Assembly (NCBI GenBank): GCA_024695815.1
Contig: JAILHK010000036.1
Coordinates: 1 to 48,042 of the forward strand
Direction of reading: 5' to 3'
From: Prevotella sp.
GTDB lineage: Bacteria > Bacteroidota > Bacteroidia > Bacteroidales > Bacteroidaceae
Length of the DNA: 48,042 nt
In this document: in pieces, positions 17,049 through 26,762 of the stretch
Layout of the letters: every line of letters begins with the position of its first letter
How positions within the stretch are numbered: the first letter of the stretch is position 1
Notes under the pieces: generated by a model
The model's input: the letters and a program-made list of their open reading frames with translations, nothing else
The model's database searches: none
What the model was told of the DNA's origin: nothing
Made by a program: the position numbers and the translations under genes

Positions 17049-18934
17049 CTCATCATCACTTTATGTGTTGTTACAACTCCGTCAGCATGCTGCTGGCGTA
17101 CAATGACAGGTGCTCCCCTCTTACGCTGAAGAGGGAAGCTATTGTCATTGGTCCGTCCTATCAACTGACCTTGGAAATCATAGATGCAGGTACCTTTCTG
17201 CCGGCTCTCAGTCTTTAGTCCCTGGACCACCGTTGCAGCATGTGGCAACAAATAGAAGTCCATCCACGACCACGACTCGTCGCGCTTGGCATCAGGCAGC
17301 ATCTCGTAGTTCAATGTCGCATTGTCGGTACTGCGATTCTGCAACATTACATTCACACGCATATGTGTGCCATTGGGACGTGTTTCCTTTGAGAATCCCA
17401 GACTCTCCCAGGGTATGGCAGCCTCAACAATATAATAACGGTTGGTGCCGCCGCGCTTGAAGTTCACGCCAAGTGTGTCTGTGCTCATGGCATGCCACTG
17501 CCACGAGCTGGTGCCATTACCTTTAGCCACTCGCATCCTCCCATTGGCCATAAATTGGAAGCGGAATGTTCCTTCTGAAATAATTTGGTCAGAAGAACTA
17601 TTCTTGGTATCAATGAACAACGTGACACCATCGCCATTAGAGCCACTTGAAACCTGATCGGTGTCTGACACGCGCGAAGTGAAATAGAGCGAATCCTCAT
17701 CATAGGCAAAGTCGCCTGTGAAACGCATGCCGTTCTGCAGACCCAGTATCATTTGCGTAGCCATAGCACCATAATAGCCCTCGTTGCGCGTTTGCACACC
17801 ATCAATCATCGTTTTGGCAAACGGGGCCTGCAGTGTTCTTACAGCATAGCCTTTCTCCATATAGACGCCGCCACCCACCAGGTTTCCTACAGCCACGACA
17901 ACACCCGTATCAATCACGCTGACGGAGTTCCACATATAGTCCTCGTTGGCACTGGTCTTAAACGGATTGCTCATCGCCTTGAAGCTCTGCGCCTTCTCAT
18001 TGCCCACATAGACCATCATCTCGTATTTCCCGTTGTAATGAGTCTGGTGCGACAAGACCGTCTCACCCCATGGCAACTTACGGATATAGGGAGCGCCCCC
18101 CTTGACCTGCGGATCCACATAATCGCGATCGATGGCCTGCCACCGGTTCGTTGAAGGATAAGGCACAAAGCGCTTCCAGTTGTCCTTAACAGCACAGACA
18201 GCTATTGTTGGAATGAAGTCGCCAACGCCTGGCCATCCTGGATTCTCAAAACAGAGCGCAATACTGTCGTTGTCCAGAATGACAGCCGACGGCATTCCGT
18301 CGCGACTACCCGAGTGGTAGGCAACGGTCTTCGGAGTCGTCCACGTAACACCTTTATCATAAGAGCGACAGATGGCAATACGCTGATTGTCATTATTGGT
18401 ATAGGGAGTCTCGTCTGCAAAGTAAAGATGCACCTCTCCATCGGGCATTTCCAGGAAAGCCGGCTCCCAACAACCGTCCCTGAAGTCATAGTTTCCGTCA
18501 AACACCGTCACGTCGTCACTCCAGGTCTTTCCGTTGTCGGTGCTTCGCTTCAGGTGAATACCAAACAGGCGATCGGCAGAATAAGGAGCCGAAGGTCGAG
18601 GGTTGTAGGCAACAAGGATGGTGCCGTCGCTCAACTGAATCAGATCGGGCGCACACTCAGGGATGTTCCCGTTCATCACTATCTTAGTAGGAGCGGTCCA
18701 CGTATTGCCCTTATTGCTGCTAAAGGCTATATCAATGCCTTTGTTCTCACAAACAGCCATCAGCCTACCGTCCTGCAGCTCTATCATTCGCGGATAGCCG
18801 CCACTGGAAAAAATCTGTTTCTTGGTAGCCGTATCCCAGAAGATACGAGAACCTGTATAGGGAGCCTTACTACCTGCATACACACCTTGCAGACAGAAAA
18901 GTATCACGAGAAAAAATGAGAATATCTGTTTCAT
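17045..18934 (-). CDS. BNR/sialidase-fold glycosidase with CBM9-like domain (GH93-like)
   Basis: Secreted glycosidase, 629 residues. After the signal peptide (ending VYAG) a propeller of about 340 residues carries Asp boxes SSNKGNTW, STDNGKTW and SYDKGVTW. The segments YPRMIELQDGRL, DGCWEPAFLEMPDGEVHLYF and SRDGMPSAVI resemble GH93 exo-1,5-alpha-L-arabinanases, where a Glu in WEP is catalytic; the GH33 RIP motif is not obvious. Residues about 395-570 look like a CBM9-type domain (GDGVTLFIDTKNSS). The C-terminus, CIYDFQGQLIGR...KVMMR, resembles a T9SS sorting tail, suggesting surface display. It sits between the SusE/F-like gene (3-base gap) and the regulator (4-base overlap). The arabinanase assignment is inference; an annotation pipeline would probably say exo-alpha-sialidase. 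Confidence 0.8.
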   Translation of the reverse strand: MKQIFSFFLVILFCLQGVYAGSKAPYTGSRIFWDTATKKQIFSSGGYPRMIELQDGRLMAVCENKGIDIAFSSNKGNTWTAPTKIVMNGNIPECAPDLIQLSDGTILVAYNPRPSAPYSADRLFGIHLKRSTDNGKTWSDDVTVFDGNYDFRDGCWEPAFLEMPDGEVHLYFADETPYTNNDNQRIAICRSYDKGVTWTTPKTVAYHSGSRDGMPSAVILDNDSIALCFENPGWPGVGDFIPTIAVCAVKDNWKRFVPYPSTNRWQAIDRDYVDPQVKGGAPYIRKLPWGETVLSHQTHYNGKYEMMVYVGNEKAQSFKAMSNPFKTSANEDYMWNSVSVIDTGVVVAVGNLVGGGVYMEKGYAVRTLQAPFAKTMIDGVQTRNEGYYGAMATQMILGLQNGMRFTGDFAYDEDSLYFTSRVSDTDQVSSGSNGDGVTLFIDTKNSSSDQIISEGTFRFQFMANGRMRVAKGNGTSSWQWHAMSTDTLGVNFKRGGTNRYYIVEAAIPWESLGFSKETRPNGTHMRVNVMLQNRSTDNATLNYEMLPDAKRDESWSWMDFYLLPHAATVVQGLKTESRQKGTCIYDFQGQLIGRTNDNSFPLQRKRGAPVIVRQQHADGVVTTHKVMMR

Positions 18935-18937
18935 TGT

Positions 18938-19924
18938 TCAAAGGATTTCAAAAGTAATAATAGATGTTGCTTTCACACGACTGTTCTCTGGCGCTGTTGT
19001 TACAAGGGTATAGATGCCCTCTTGTGTTAAGTCGATGGTAGCGCCAGATGGTATTTCTCTCCCATTAATATAAAACTTCTCATTGTCTTTTATATTGTGT
19101 AAAAGAGTGATATTTCGCTTGTCCGTCCCCTCTGGAAGCGCAAACTGATAAGTCAGCGCATTCTGATGAAAGGCGTTACGCACCAGCACTCCCTCAATGC
19201 CATTCAAGGATACAGACGAGAACTCTGGGTAAACAAGCGTGTAGAGCATATAATCACGCACAGAACCAAAATCCGACTCCACCTTGATATGGTGTGTCTT
19301 CGTCAGGTCGTAATAGGTCTTGGCCGTCCAAAGCACGTCATCGACATAAACCTTCGACGAGTCCGACTCAATATCGAAACTCAGTCGCTGACGTTCGGCT
19401 TTCAGCACCACCTCTCGACCGTTATACACCTGTTTGGAAGGCAGACAGAGAACCCAGTCACTGCTTTCCTCCATCAGCTCGGCATAGTAAACATTCGGAG
19501 TGATGCTGGAATAGAGCTTGTCGATGGTTGTCACATCATCCTTCACCACCACATCAAAGGCGATGGTATCGCTGCTGAGGTTGTCGCTCATGAAAGTATC
19601 GTAAGTGGTCGCAACCACCACGATATGAAACTGTCCGGGCACGCTGTATGAGTAAGAGAAGTGCCCCTTGTTCACGGCGAAGCCCGTATCACCAGCCTTG
19701 CGCTTAGCATAGTCGTGTCCCTCGTCGCCAGTCCATACCACCACCTGATCGGCCACCCCCGTAAAGTCAATCTGTGCACTTTGGTTAATCTCCAGTTCCG
19801 TCTCGCTGATAGTTGCGCTGGCAACGGGCGTACGAGCGCTCTCATTCTCGTCAGAACATGCCACCAGGAGCAGGCTCATCAATAGTATAGCATATATTGT
19901 TTTCATCTTGATTGTCGTTTGCAT
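18938..19924 (-). CDS. SusE/F-like surface glycan-binding lipoprotein
   Basis: Lipoprotein of 328 residues (322 if the ATG at 19906 is used), with lipobox LLVACSDE. The remainder is beta-rich: a PKD/Ig-like N-terminal domain (about 30-130, with SYSYSVPGQFHIVVVATTYD) followed by modules lacking any catalytic motif. Its place, directly after susD and before the glycosidase, is that of SusE/SusF-type surface glycan-binding proteins. The start at 19924 overlaps the SusD stop as TAATG, favouring translational coupling, although the shorter start gives a more compact signal peptide. These proteins diverge fast, so no substrate can be inferred from the sequence itself. Confidence 0.75.
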   Translation of the reverse strand: MQTTIKMKTIYAILLMSLLLVACSDENESARTPVASATISETELEINQSAQIDFTGVADQVVVWTGDEGHDYAKRKAGDTGFAVNKGHFSYSYSVPGQFHIVVVATTYDTFMSDNLSSDTIAFDVVVKDDVTTIDKLYSSITPNVYYAELMEESSDWVLCLPSKQVYNGREVVLKAERQRLSFDIESDSSKVYVDDVLWTAKTYYDLTKTHHIKVESDFGSVRDYMLYTLVYPEFSSVSLNGIEGVLVRNAFHQNALTYQFALPEGTDKRNITLLHNIKDNEKFYINGREIPSGATIDLTQEGIYTLVTTAPENSRVKATSIITFEIL

Positions 19925-21627
19925 TAATAGCCATAATTCTGTTTTACCACACCATTCGCCACGTCAACCTCAGTCTGTGGGATAGGCATCAGCTCATGAA
20001 CACCCTCGCGGAAGTAAGCACCGCGACGGGTGGCACGATACTGCGCAAAGTTATGAAGCGTCTTGGCAGCGATACCCTGACGGACAAGGTCGAAATAGCG
20101 GTCCCACTCAAAGGCAAACTCCATGCGGCGCTCACTCCATATCTGGTCGCGTATATAGCCATAGCCACCTGCCACATAGAGTTTCGTGGAATTATTAAGC
20201 GTGTTGACCTGTGCCTTACACTTATTCAGATTGGCAAGCGCCTGCTCACGCTGTCCGCACTCGTTCAGCGCCTCAGCATACATCAGCACCACATCGGCAT
20301 AGCGCAAGACACGACGGTTTCTGCCGTTATCGCCGCCATACTTTGGTTTATCCTTCTTTGGCGTGTACCATTTCAGCGACACATAGTTGCCTTCGCCACC
20401 TTGCCATATCTCTCCATCGAAGGTCTGGCCCTGGTGATGAATCGTAAAGTCCTTTCTCACGTCGGTATCGAAGATGTTAGTCAACAACTGATCGGTGGCG
20501 TACATCTTCACCTGACCAACATCGAAAAATTCCAGCCCCTGTCCTTCGTTGGTATCACCACTGGTGCCATCGGCACTCTCCTTGAAGTTGATCTCCCAAA
20601 TAGACCCTTTGCTGAACTCACCATCGTTGTAGAACTGATACAGATACGACAGCTTATCACCATTATGTAGAGCATTGCCATAATAGTCCTTATACTCCAA
20701 CGAATAGACATTGTTCATGGTTGGCAGATTCGCTGTAGGACTCTCATATTCGCTGGTGTTCTCTGTGCCGTTCTGTATCAGCGACACAGGCTTGAACCAC
20801 AGACGCTCTCGCAATGTTTCCCAGTCTTCCTTTCCGTCGTATTTCAACATCTGAGCATAGGTCATTGTAGTATTGTCAACCATATACTGTCCCAGCTCCA
20901 CCATCTCGTTCCATTTGTCAGAAGCCACACCAGGCGTAGCCTCATACATCAGCACCTTCATCAGCAGGGCGATGGCAGCACCACGAGTCACTTTACCCAG
21001 ATCAGAAGAACTGGTATAGACATTCGGCAACATGATAGCAGCTTCACGCAAGTCTTTCTCTACATAAGCATAGCACTCCTCCAAGGTAGAGCGAGGCACA
21101 ACCAGTGAGTCTACACTTTCCTGCTCAGGACGAATGGGCACACCGCCAAAGGTCTTAATCAGATTAAAATAATAGTATGCACGCAAGAACTTCGCCTGAC
21201 CATAGATCCAGCGCACCTGATTATAGGTAGACAACTGGTCGTTGGTGATACGTACTCTGTGGATGTTATAGATTACTTGGTTGGCACGATGAATACCTTT
21301 ATAGTTCACGCGCCAGCGCTGCAGAATCCATGTGTTCGATGTATTGAAACGGAAGTTCACCAACTGTCCCATCTGTGATGACAGTCCTTCATCAGTGCCA
21401 AACACATTGTCGCCCATTGCCTCTCCGAAGCGCCACTCCTGGTCGTTATATTCATCAGACTGCAACTCATCATAGGCCGCATCAAGTGCGCTCTGCATCT
21501 TATACCGCGTGTCGTAATAGTTCTCGTCGGTGGCATTGCCCAGCACGTCCTTATCCAGGAAGTCGTCACAGGCCGTCATCGAGAAGGCCATCGTAAGAAC
21601 GGATATCTTATATAAAAGCTTGTTCAT
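19924..21627 (-). CDS. SusD/RagB-family outer-membrane lipoprotein
   Basis: Nutrient-binding lid that closes the SusC transporter. 567 residues from the ATG at 21627 (the in-frame TTG at 21642 is not supported). It has a lipobox SMTAC (Cys20) followed by DDFLD, the characteristic SusD N-terminus; an N-terminal TPR-like helical region with QAKFLRAYYYFNLIKTFGGVP near residues 165-185, the RagB/SusD hallmark; and the C-terminal ALNECGQREQALANLN and IWSERRMEFAFEWDRYFDLVR segments. It lies 18 bases after susC and overlaps the next lipoprotein. It works at the cell surface with SusC and binds the oligosaccharide released by surface enzymes. Confidence 0.97.
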   Translation of the reverse strand: MNKLLYKISVLTMAFSMTACDDFLDKDVLGNATDENYYDTRYKMQSALDAAYDELQSDEYNDQEWRFGEAMGDNVFGTDEGLSSQMGQLVNFRFNTSNTWILQRWRVNYKGIHRANQVIYNIHRVRITNDQLSTYNQVRWIYGQAKFLRAYYYFNLIKTFGGVPIRPEQESVDSLVVPRSTLEECYAYVEKDLREAAIMLPNVYTSSSDLGKVTRGAAIALLMKVLMYEATPGVASDKWNEMVELGQYMVDNTTMTYAQMLKYDGKEDWETLRERLWFKPVSLIQNGTENTSEYESPTANLPTMNNVYSLEYKDYYGNALHNGDKLSYLYQFYNDGEFSKGSIWEINFKESADGTSGDTNEGQGLEFFDVGQVKMYATDQLLTNIFDTDVRKDFTIHHQGQTFDGEIWQGGEGNYVSLKWYTPKKDKPKYGGDNGRNRRVLRYADVVLMYAEALNECGQREQALANLNKCKAQVNTLNNSTKLYVAGGYGYIRDQIWSERRMEFAFEWDRYFDLVRQGIAAKTLHNFAQYRATRRGAYFREGVHELMPIPQTEVDVANGVVKQNYGY

Positions 21628-21645
21628 AGTTGTTCTATTCAATAA

Positions 21646-24600
21646 TTATATACCCAGTTTGACACCAAATGTAAACGAACGAGCCTGGGGATAGTTACCT
21701 TGGTCAACGCCCATGCTGAGGTTGTTGGTCTCTGTGCCCGACACCTTACCCACCTCGGGGTCGAAACCGTCGTAGCCCGTAATGGTAAACAGGTTATAGG
21801 CTGTTAACGACAGAGACAGCGCATTAATCTTCAAGCGCGACAGCACACTCTGGGGCAGGTTGTAAGTGAGCTGCACCTGCTTCACGCGTAGGTAGTCGCC
21901 GTCCTGAATAAAGAAGTCGCTGGCGCGAAAGTTGCGCGGTGTATCGTTGTTCGCCAAGTCTGGAATGTTGGTATTCGTATTCTTGGGGAAGAATGTGCGT
22001 GCCTGACCTTCCAGCTGTCCTGACCAGTGGCGCGAGCGGATGTCGGCATAGACATTGCCCTCGGCGGCATTATAGAGGTAGTAGTCTGTGACGTTGAAAA
22101 TCTTATTGCCCGTCTGGCCCTGCATGAAGATGCTCAGGTCGAAGTCCTTATAGCCTACCGACACAGGGATGCCGAACACGAAGTCGGGTAATGGTGAGCC
22201 CAGGAACGTACGGTCCTCGGCCGTGATACGGTTGTCGCCATTCAGGTCCTTGAAACGGAAGTCGCCAGGCATTGTCGTCTGTTCAAAGTCGTTCTTGCCC
22301 ACCTCATACTGAGCACTCTCTTTCACCTCTTCGAAAGTCTGGAAGATACCATCGGTTACGTAGCCATAGAAGCTACCGATAGGCTGTCCGACTGCTGTCT
22401 TTGTAACATAGTCCACGATGCTACCCTCTGAAAGGTAAGACCCCCAAATAGGCTCATTTCCTGTTCCAAGACTGGTCACCTTGTTCTTTATCCATGAGAG
22501 ATTGAAACCTATCTCATAGCGCCAGTCGCGTGCAATGTGGTCACGCCATCTGACGTCGAACTCCCATCCATAGTTCTTCACTTCACCTGCATTTGTCATC
22601 GGACTGCTATCCAGTCCGGCAGAGCTGACCGTAGGCACACGCAAAAGCATGTCGGAGGTCTTTCGGTTAAAGTATTCGGCAGTCAGCATCAGTCGGTTAT
22701 TCCACAGCGAGATGTCAAGACCCACGTTCCAGCTCTCGTTCTTCTCCCACTTGATATCATCATTGCCAAGCACAGTGGCCGTGGCACCTTCGAATACGGT
22801 GGAGTTGCCAAGACCGAAGGGGTAGTTGAAGCCCGAGGTCAGATAGGTATAGCGAGAGAGTTCATCAATACGGTTGTTACCCAACAGGCCCCAGCCCACG
22901 CGCAACTTGGCGTTAGACAGCCAGCCCTTGAACGACTGCATAAAAGCCTCGTTAGAGAATTTCCAACCCAAAGAGACCGAGGGGAACACACCCCAGCGGT
23001 TGCGTTTCGAGAACATAGAAGAGCCGTCAGCACGCACATTGGCCTGCAGAAGATAGGTGTCGTTCAGACTATAGTTGACACGACCTATATAACCTATTGA
23101 CGTCCATTCACGATCCAGGCCGTAGGCCTTGTCACCTGTATAGGCACCCGACAGATAACGGAACGCCTCTTCGTTACTGGGAGTGCCAGAACGATAGCCT
23201 TCCTGCCAACTGTACTTATAGCCTTCAGCTGTCTGACCTGCCAGAACTGTGATACTATGGTGCTTATCCTGCCACATGAAAGTAAGCAGGTTATTGATTT
23301 CCCATTTATTGGTATTGCCTTGTTTCTTGTAAACAGTTGACAGCGAGGTCGGCATCACGAAGTCTTCGTCAAGTCCGAACACCTCGGTATAGTTGTCGTC
23401 AACCCGTCTCACCGTATAGTAGGAAGCCTTGAACTGATAATCAAAATACTTCAGGAACTTTGCATCCAACGAGATGTTCAGGTCCAAGCGGTCGTTGTGC
23501 ATCTGGTTGTTATAGTGGTCTAGCTTAGCCATGGGGTTCTCGCTGTTCCAGTAGCCCACATTATTATACAGGTATTCCATAGGCGACTCATAGAGAGCCT
23601 GCTTCAAGATACCTGAAGAGCCCTCGGGCACACCGTTGCGCCGCTCATTGGTATAAGCCATATTACCCTGCATGGTGAGCCATGCAGCCAACTTCGTGCT
23701 GATGTTCAGACGACTGTTGAAACGGTTGTAGTCCGACGTCCTCACAATACCATTCTCCTTATAGTAACTGCTGCTGGCCAGAAACTGTGTCTTCTCCGAC
23801 CCACCGCTCACACTGACGCCATGCTGCATCTTCAGTCCTGTGCGCGTCACAGCATCCCACCAGTTGCCTGCAGAGTTATGGTGCAACGTGTCGAGGATGG
23901 CATATTTTGCCGGGTCGTAACTATAAGAGCCATCACCGTTCTTGCTCATGAACAGCCGTCCGTCGGCAGAATAGGTCGAAGAGCCATTGACATAGTCCAT
24001 CATCAGGGCATAGTTGTCGGCATCCATCACGTCGATCTTCTTCCATGGGTTCGACACGCCCATATATCCATCATAGACAATAGCCACCTTACCCTCCTTA
24101 CCGCGTTTCGTGGTAATGGCCACAACGCCGTTAGCGGCACGCGAGCCGTAAACGGCACTTGAGGCAGCATCCTTGAACACTTCCACGTTTTCGATATCAT
24201 TAGGGTTCAGATAATCGATATTGTCCACGATGAAACCATCTACCACATAGAGCGGGTCGGCATCGTTGATGGTTCCCGTACCACGGATTTTGATTGTGGT
24301 TCCGCCACCAGGCGCACCAGAGTTCTGGACGATGTTCACACCGGCGGCGCGGCCTTGCAGCGCCTGCAGTGCAGACGACACGGGGGTATTGTTGATGTCC
24401 TTACCAGCAATAGAACTGATAGAACCAGTAATATCACTCTTTTTCTGCACGCCATAGCCAATGACCACCAGTTCGTCGAGTGTGTTGGTGTCGGAATGCA
24501 GGATGACGTTCATCTTTCGTTGTCCGTTTACCGCCAGCGACTGTGTCTGATAGCCCACATAAGAGAATACCAGCGTACTACCGGCAGAAACCGTAATAGA

Positions 24601-24789
24601 GTAATTACCGTCAAAGTCTGTGACAGTACCGTTCGTCGTGCCCTTCTCTTTGACGGTGACGCCAATCAGGGGCTCGCGAGTGTCGTCAATCACTTGACCC
24701 GTGATGTTCATTTTCTGTGCAAAGCCGAAGCTCGCACAGAAAACGAACAGGGAAACAAGTAAGCAACGAGTGAATGCTTGTTTCAACAT
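21646..24789 (-). CDS. SusC/RagA-family TonB-dependent transporter
   Basis: TonB-dependent outer-membrane importer of oligosaccharides, 1047 residues. A signal peptide (ending GFAQ) is followed by a carboxypeptidase-D-regulatory-like domain (about 27-110, ITGQVIDDTREPLIGVTVKE), the TonB box region LDELVVIGYGVQKK, the plug (LQALQGRAAGVNIV, VDGFIVDNIDYLNPNDIENV) and a 22-strand barrel ending FTFGVKLGI. No STN domain is present, so it does not signal to an anti-sigma factor; this fits regulation by the HTCS instead. The gene starts 21 bases after the ELWxxDGT gene and is followed 18 bases later by susD. Confidence 0.97.
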   Translation of the reverse strand: MLKQAFTRCLLVSLFVFCASFGFAQKMNITGQVIDDTREPLIGVTVKEKGTTNGTVTDFDGNYSITVSAGSTLVFSYVGYQTQSLAVNGQRKMNVILHSDTNTLDELVVIGYGVQKKSDITGSISSIAGKDINNTPVSSALQALQGRAAGVNIVQNSGAPGGGTTIKIRGTGTINDADPLYVVDGFIVDNIDYLNPNDIENVEVFKDAASSAVYGSRAANGVVAITTKRGKEGKVAIVYDGYMGVSNPWKKIDVMDADNYALMMDYVNGSSTYSADGRLFMSKNGDGSYSYDPAKYAILDTLHHNSAGNWWDAVTRTGLKMQHGVSVSGGSEKTQFLASSSYYKENGIVRTSDYNRFNSRLNISTKLAAWLTMQGNMAYTNERRNGVPEGSSGILKQALYESPMEYLYNNVGYWNSENPMAKLDHYNNQMHNDRLDLNISLDAKFLKYFDYQFKASYYTVRRVDDNYTEVFGLDEDFVMPTSLSTVYKKQGNTNKWEINNLLTFMWQDKHHSITVLAGQTAEGYKYSWQEGYRSGTPSNEEAFRYLSGAYTGDKAYGLDREWTSIGYIGRVNYSLNDTYLLQANVRADGSSMFSKRNRWGVFPSVSLGWKFSNEAFMQSFKGWLSNAKLRVGWGLLGNNRIDELSRYTYLTSGFNYPFGLGNSTVFEGATATVLGNDDIKWEKNESWNVGLDISLWNNRLMLTAEYFNRKTSDMLLRVPTVSSAGLDSSPMTNAGEVKNYGWEFDVRWRDHIARDWRYEIGFNLSWIKNKVTSLGTGNEPIWGSYLSEGSIVDYVTKTAVGQPIGSFYGYVTDGIFQTFEEVKESAQYEVGKNDFEQTTMPGDFRFKDLNGDNRITAEDRTFLGSPLPDFVFGIPVSVGYKDFDLSIFMQGQTGNKIFNVTDYYLYNAAEGNVYADIRSRHWSGQLEGQARTFFPKNTNTNIPDLANNDTPRNFRASDFFIQDGDYLRVKQVQLTYNLPQSVLSRLKINALSLSLTAYNLFTITGYDGFDPEVGKVSGTETNNLSMGVDQGNYPQARSFTFGVKLGI

Positions 24790-24810
24790 ACTAACCTAAA
24801 CAATAATAAT

Positions 24811-26559
24811 TTATAAAACGATATGTTTCTTGTTACCAATGATGTAGATGCCTTTCTTCAGGCCCTTGGCGGCCTCGTTGGCATCGATGCTGCGGTGCAG
24901 CTGTGTACCATTGATAGTATAGACATTGACGGTTTTCTCCTGAACCTTGTCGCCAGCCATGTTCTTTATGGCATCGGGCTTGCTGCCAAAGTCAGGCTCC
25001 ATATAGCCCTTGTCGCTTTGACCGTCCCAGTTCACCTTGGTATATTCATCAGCATAAAGGCGGTTGTTCGCACCACATACATAGAGGATTGTGCCGTTCA
25101 GGTTACGCAGCGTGTTCACATTGTCACCAGTCGTTGTGATAGTAGGAACAACAACAGGCTCGTCAGCAAGGTCGTCCAGACGATAAAGCCCACTGCCCAG
25201 ACCCTGAGCTACATCGTTAGCCTCGTTCATCCAATAGAGTGAGCCACCAGCCACAACGGGCTCTTTCACCCAGTTGCAGACGGTGCCGGGGAACTTGGTC
25301 TCTGTCTGACGGGTAATCTTCTCGCCATCGAACACCAGCATCTCGCCACCATGCTGCACCGGATCGGCATTGGCATCAAAGCCGTCGGCACCGCAGAACA
25401 CATACTTATCCTGGAAGACACAACCTGGATCGGGAAAAGAGTTGTTGTCCTGCGAGGGATTCAACGTGAAGTAGTCGAACACCTGGTAATCGCCCTCCTC
25501 CAGGTTCGAGCCCACAAGCTCGTAACCTGTTGACGAGCTCCATCCGCGGAACCAGATGCGGTCTTTGTAAACCTCCCAGCCTTCGCCAAAGACGCCAGGA
25601 CCAACGCCCAGACCATTGTTGGGATCAACGGCAGGATTGGCATCATAAACCTGATAGGTGCCAGCCTCTGTACCATCAGAAGCCCACAACTCGTTTCCGC
25701 TCTCCATGGTCCATGCCTTAAAGAAGAGCTTACCATTCTTATAGTTCTCCATACAGTCAATGGCAGAGTCGCGCGTATAGCCCTCGCCCTTGTCGGTATT
25801 GGGCTCTTTGTTGATATCCTTCACCAGATAGGTACCAGCCTCCGTACCGTCGGTCACCCACAGCTCCGTGCCGTAGTGACCGTCAATGTCGTCGGCTTTG
25901 AAGAACAGACGGCGACCCACACGCACAAAGGCAGAGTGCTGGTTGGTGTTCTCCTTACCAGGGTTGTCCACCTTCACCTGCTTCACAAACTTCGTTCCCT
26001 CTTTTGTTCCGTCGGTGATCCACAGCCAATACTGTGCACCATTATCGGGATCATATTCCGCACTCTCGTCACTGATGGCAGCAAAGACAGCCTGTGTCTC
26101 GTTGATCTGATAGATAGCCTGAGGATTGCCGTCGCCCATCTCGTAGGTCTGTGCAATCAGTTGTGTGCCGGCCTCGGTGCCGTCGGTCACCCACAACTGT
26201 CGTCCCTCATTGTCTGTATAGGCAGAAAACAGCACCTTCTCGCCCAGACGACAGAGCCATGCCGGCGAAGAAGAACCACTACCAGGCAGGATGTCGGCCA
26301 CCATCTTCGTGCCATCCTTCGTACCGTCGGTCACCCACAGCTCCGTGCCATGTTCATCGTCGGTAGCGGCAAAATAGGCCTTGTAGCCTTTAGCTTCGCT
26401 ACCAGCCACCACCAGATTCTTCTCCTTCACGGTTCTGCGTTCAGGGTTAATGTCGGTTGTCACGCCATTAGGCAGCAGGTCGATCACATGGTCCGACTGA
26501 GCCATTGTACTACCCATGGTCAGTGCCAAGACTGTTGAGAGTAAAACTTTCTTTTTCAT
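24811..26559 (-). CDS. ELWxxDGT repeat protein with T9SS-like C-terminal tail
   Basis: Secreted protein of 582 residues with a signal peptide ending TMAQ. It contains at least five ELWxxDGT-type repeats, for example GTELWVTDGTKDGTKMV, GRQLWVTDGTEAGTQLI and GNELWASDGTEAGTYQV, which form a beta-propeller. The C-terminus, VNVYTINGTQLHRS..GLKKGIYIIGNKKHIVL, matches the general pattern of type A T9SS sorting domains. The start is the ATG at 26559; the in-frame upstream extension has no signal-peptide character. It is the first gene of the locus, only 21 bases before susC, so it probably shares the transcript. The role of this repeat family is poorly known; binding of glycan or surface adhesion is a guess. 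Confidence 0.85.
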   Translation of the reverse strand: MKKKVLLSTVLALTMGSTMAQSDHVIDLLPNGVTTDINPERRTVKEKNLVVAGSEAKGYKAYFAATDDEHGTELWVTDGTKDGTKMVADILPGSGSSSPAWLCRLGEKVLFSAYTDNEGRQLWVTDGTEAGTQLIAQTYEMGDGNPQAIYQINETQAVFAAISDESAEYDPDNGAQYWLWITDGTKEGTKFVKQVKVDNPGKENTNQHSAFVRVGRRLFFKADDIDGHYGTELWVTDGTEAGTYLVKDINKEPNTDKGEGYTRDSAIDCMENYKNGKLFFKAWTMESGNELWASDGTEAGTYQVYDANPAVDPNNGLGVGPGVFGEGWEVYKDRIWFRGWSSSTGYELVGSNLEEGDYQVFDYFTLNPSQDNNSFPDPGCVFQDKYVFCGADGFDANADPVQHGGEMLVFDGEKITRQTETKFPGTVCNWVKEPVVAGGSLYWMNEANDVAQGLGSGLYRLDDLADEPVVVPTITTTGDNVNTLRNLNGTILYVCGANNRLYADEYTKVNWDGQSDKGYMEPDFGSKPDAIKNMAGDKVQEKTVNVYTINGTQLHRSIDANEAAKGLKKGIYIIGNKKHIVL

Positions 26560-26618
26560 AAAAGTAATAAATTGATTAAAGTAAGTAAAGTATAATTGAT
26601 TGGTAAAATTTCCGTTGG

Positions 26619-26626
26619 CAAAGGTC
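26619..26626 (-). promoter_or_regulatory. Possible -7 box of the glycan-locus operon
   Basis: On the minus strand GACCTTTG differs from TAnnTTTG at the first position only. It lies about 60 bases before the ATG at 26559. No -33 element is evident, so this is a weak candidate for the promoter of the whole six-gene operon. Confidence 0.3.
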
Positions 26627-26703
26627 ATCAAAAATGCAGATAAAGAAGGGTAAGAATGTGCTTTTTACCCGGTACAGATGTTCAGAAGTGCCGCTTTTAA
26701 ACA

Positions 26704-26743
26704 AAAATACCTGTTCCCAGCACAAGAACAGGTATTTTTTTTA
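26704..26743. terminator. Terminator after the M6-like protease gene
   Basis: AAAATACCTGTTC (26704-26716) pairs with GAACAGGTATTTT (26726-26738) around a nine-base loop. On the minus strand, the direction of the protease gene, the hairpin is followed by TTTTTGTTT; on the plus strand by eight T residues. It probably works in both directions and separates the protease unit from the glycan operon. Confidence 0.85.
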
Positions 26744-26762
26744 TATGATTTATGTAGAAGGA

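Noticed and set aside
17045..18934. GH33 exo-alpha-sialidase
   Set aside because: Asp boxes alone are shared by several propeller families. The expected RIP motif and Arg triad are not evident, while GH93-like segments are.
24790..24810. Separate promoter for susC
   Set aside because: Only 21 bases separate the two genes and no TAnnTTTG is present; co-transcription is simpler.
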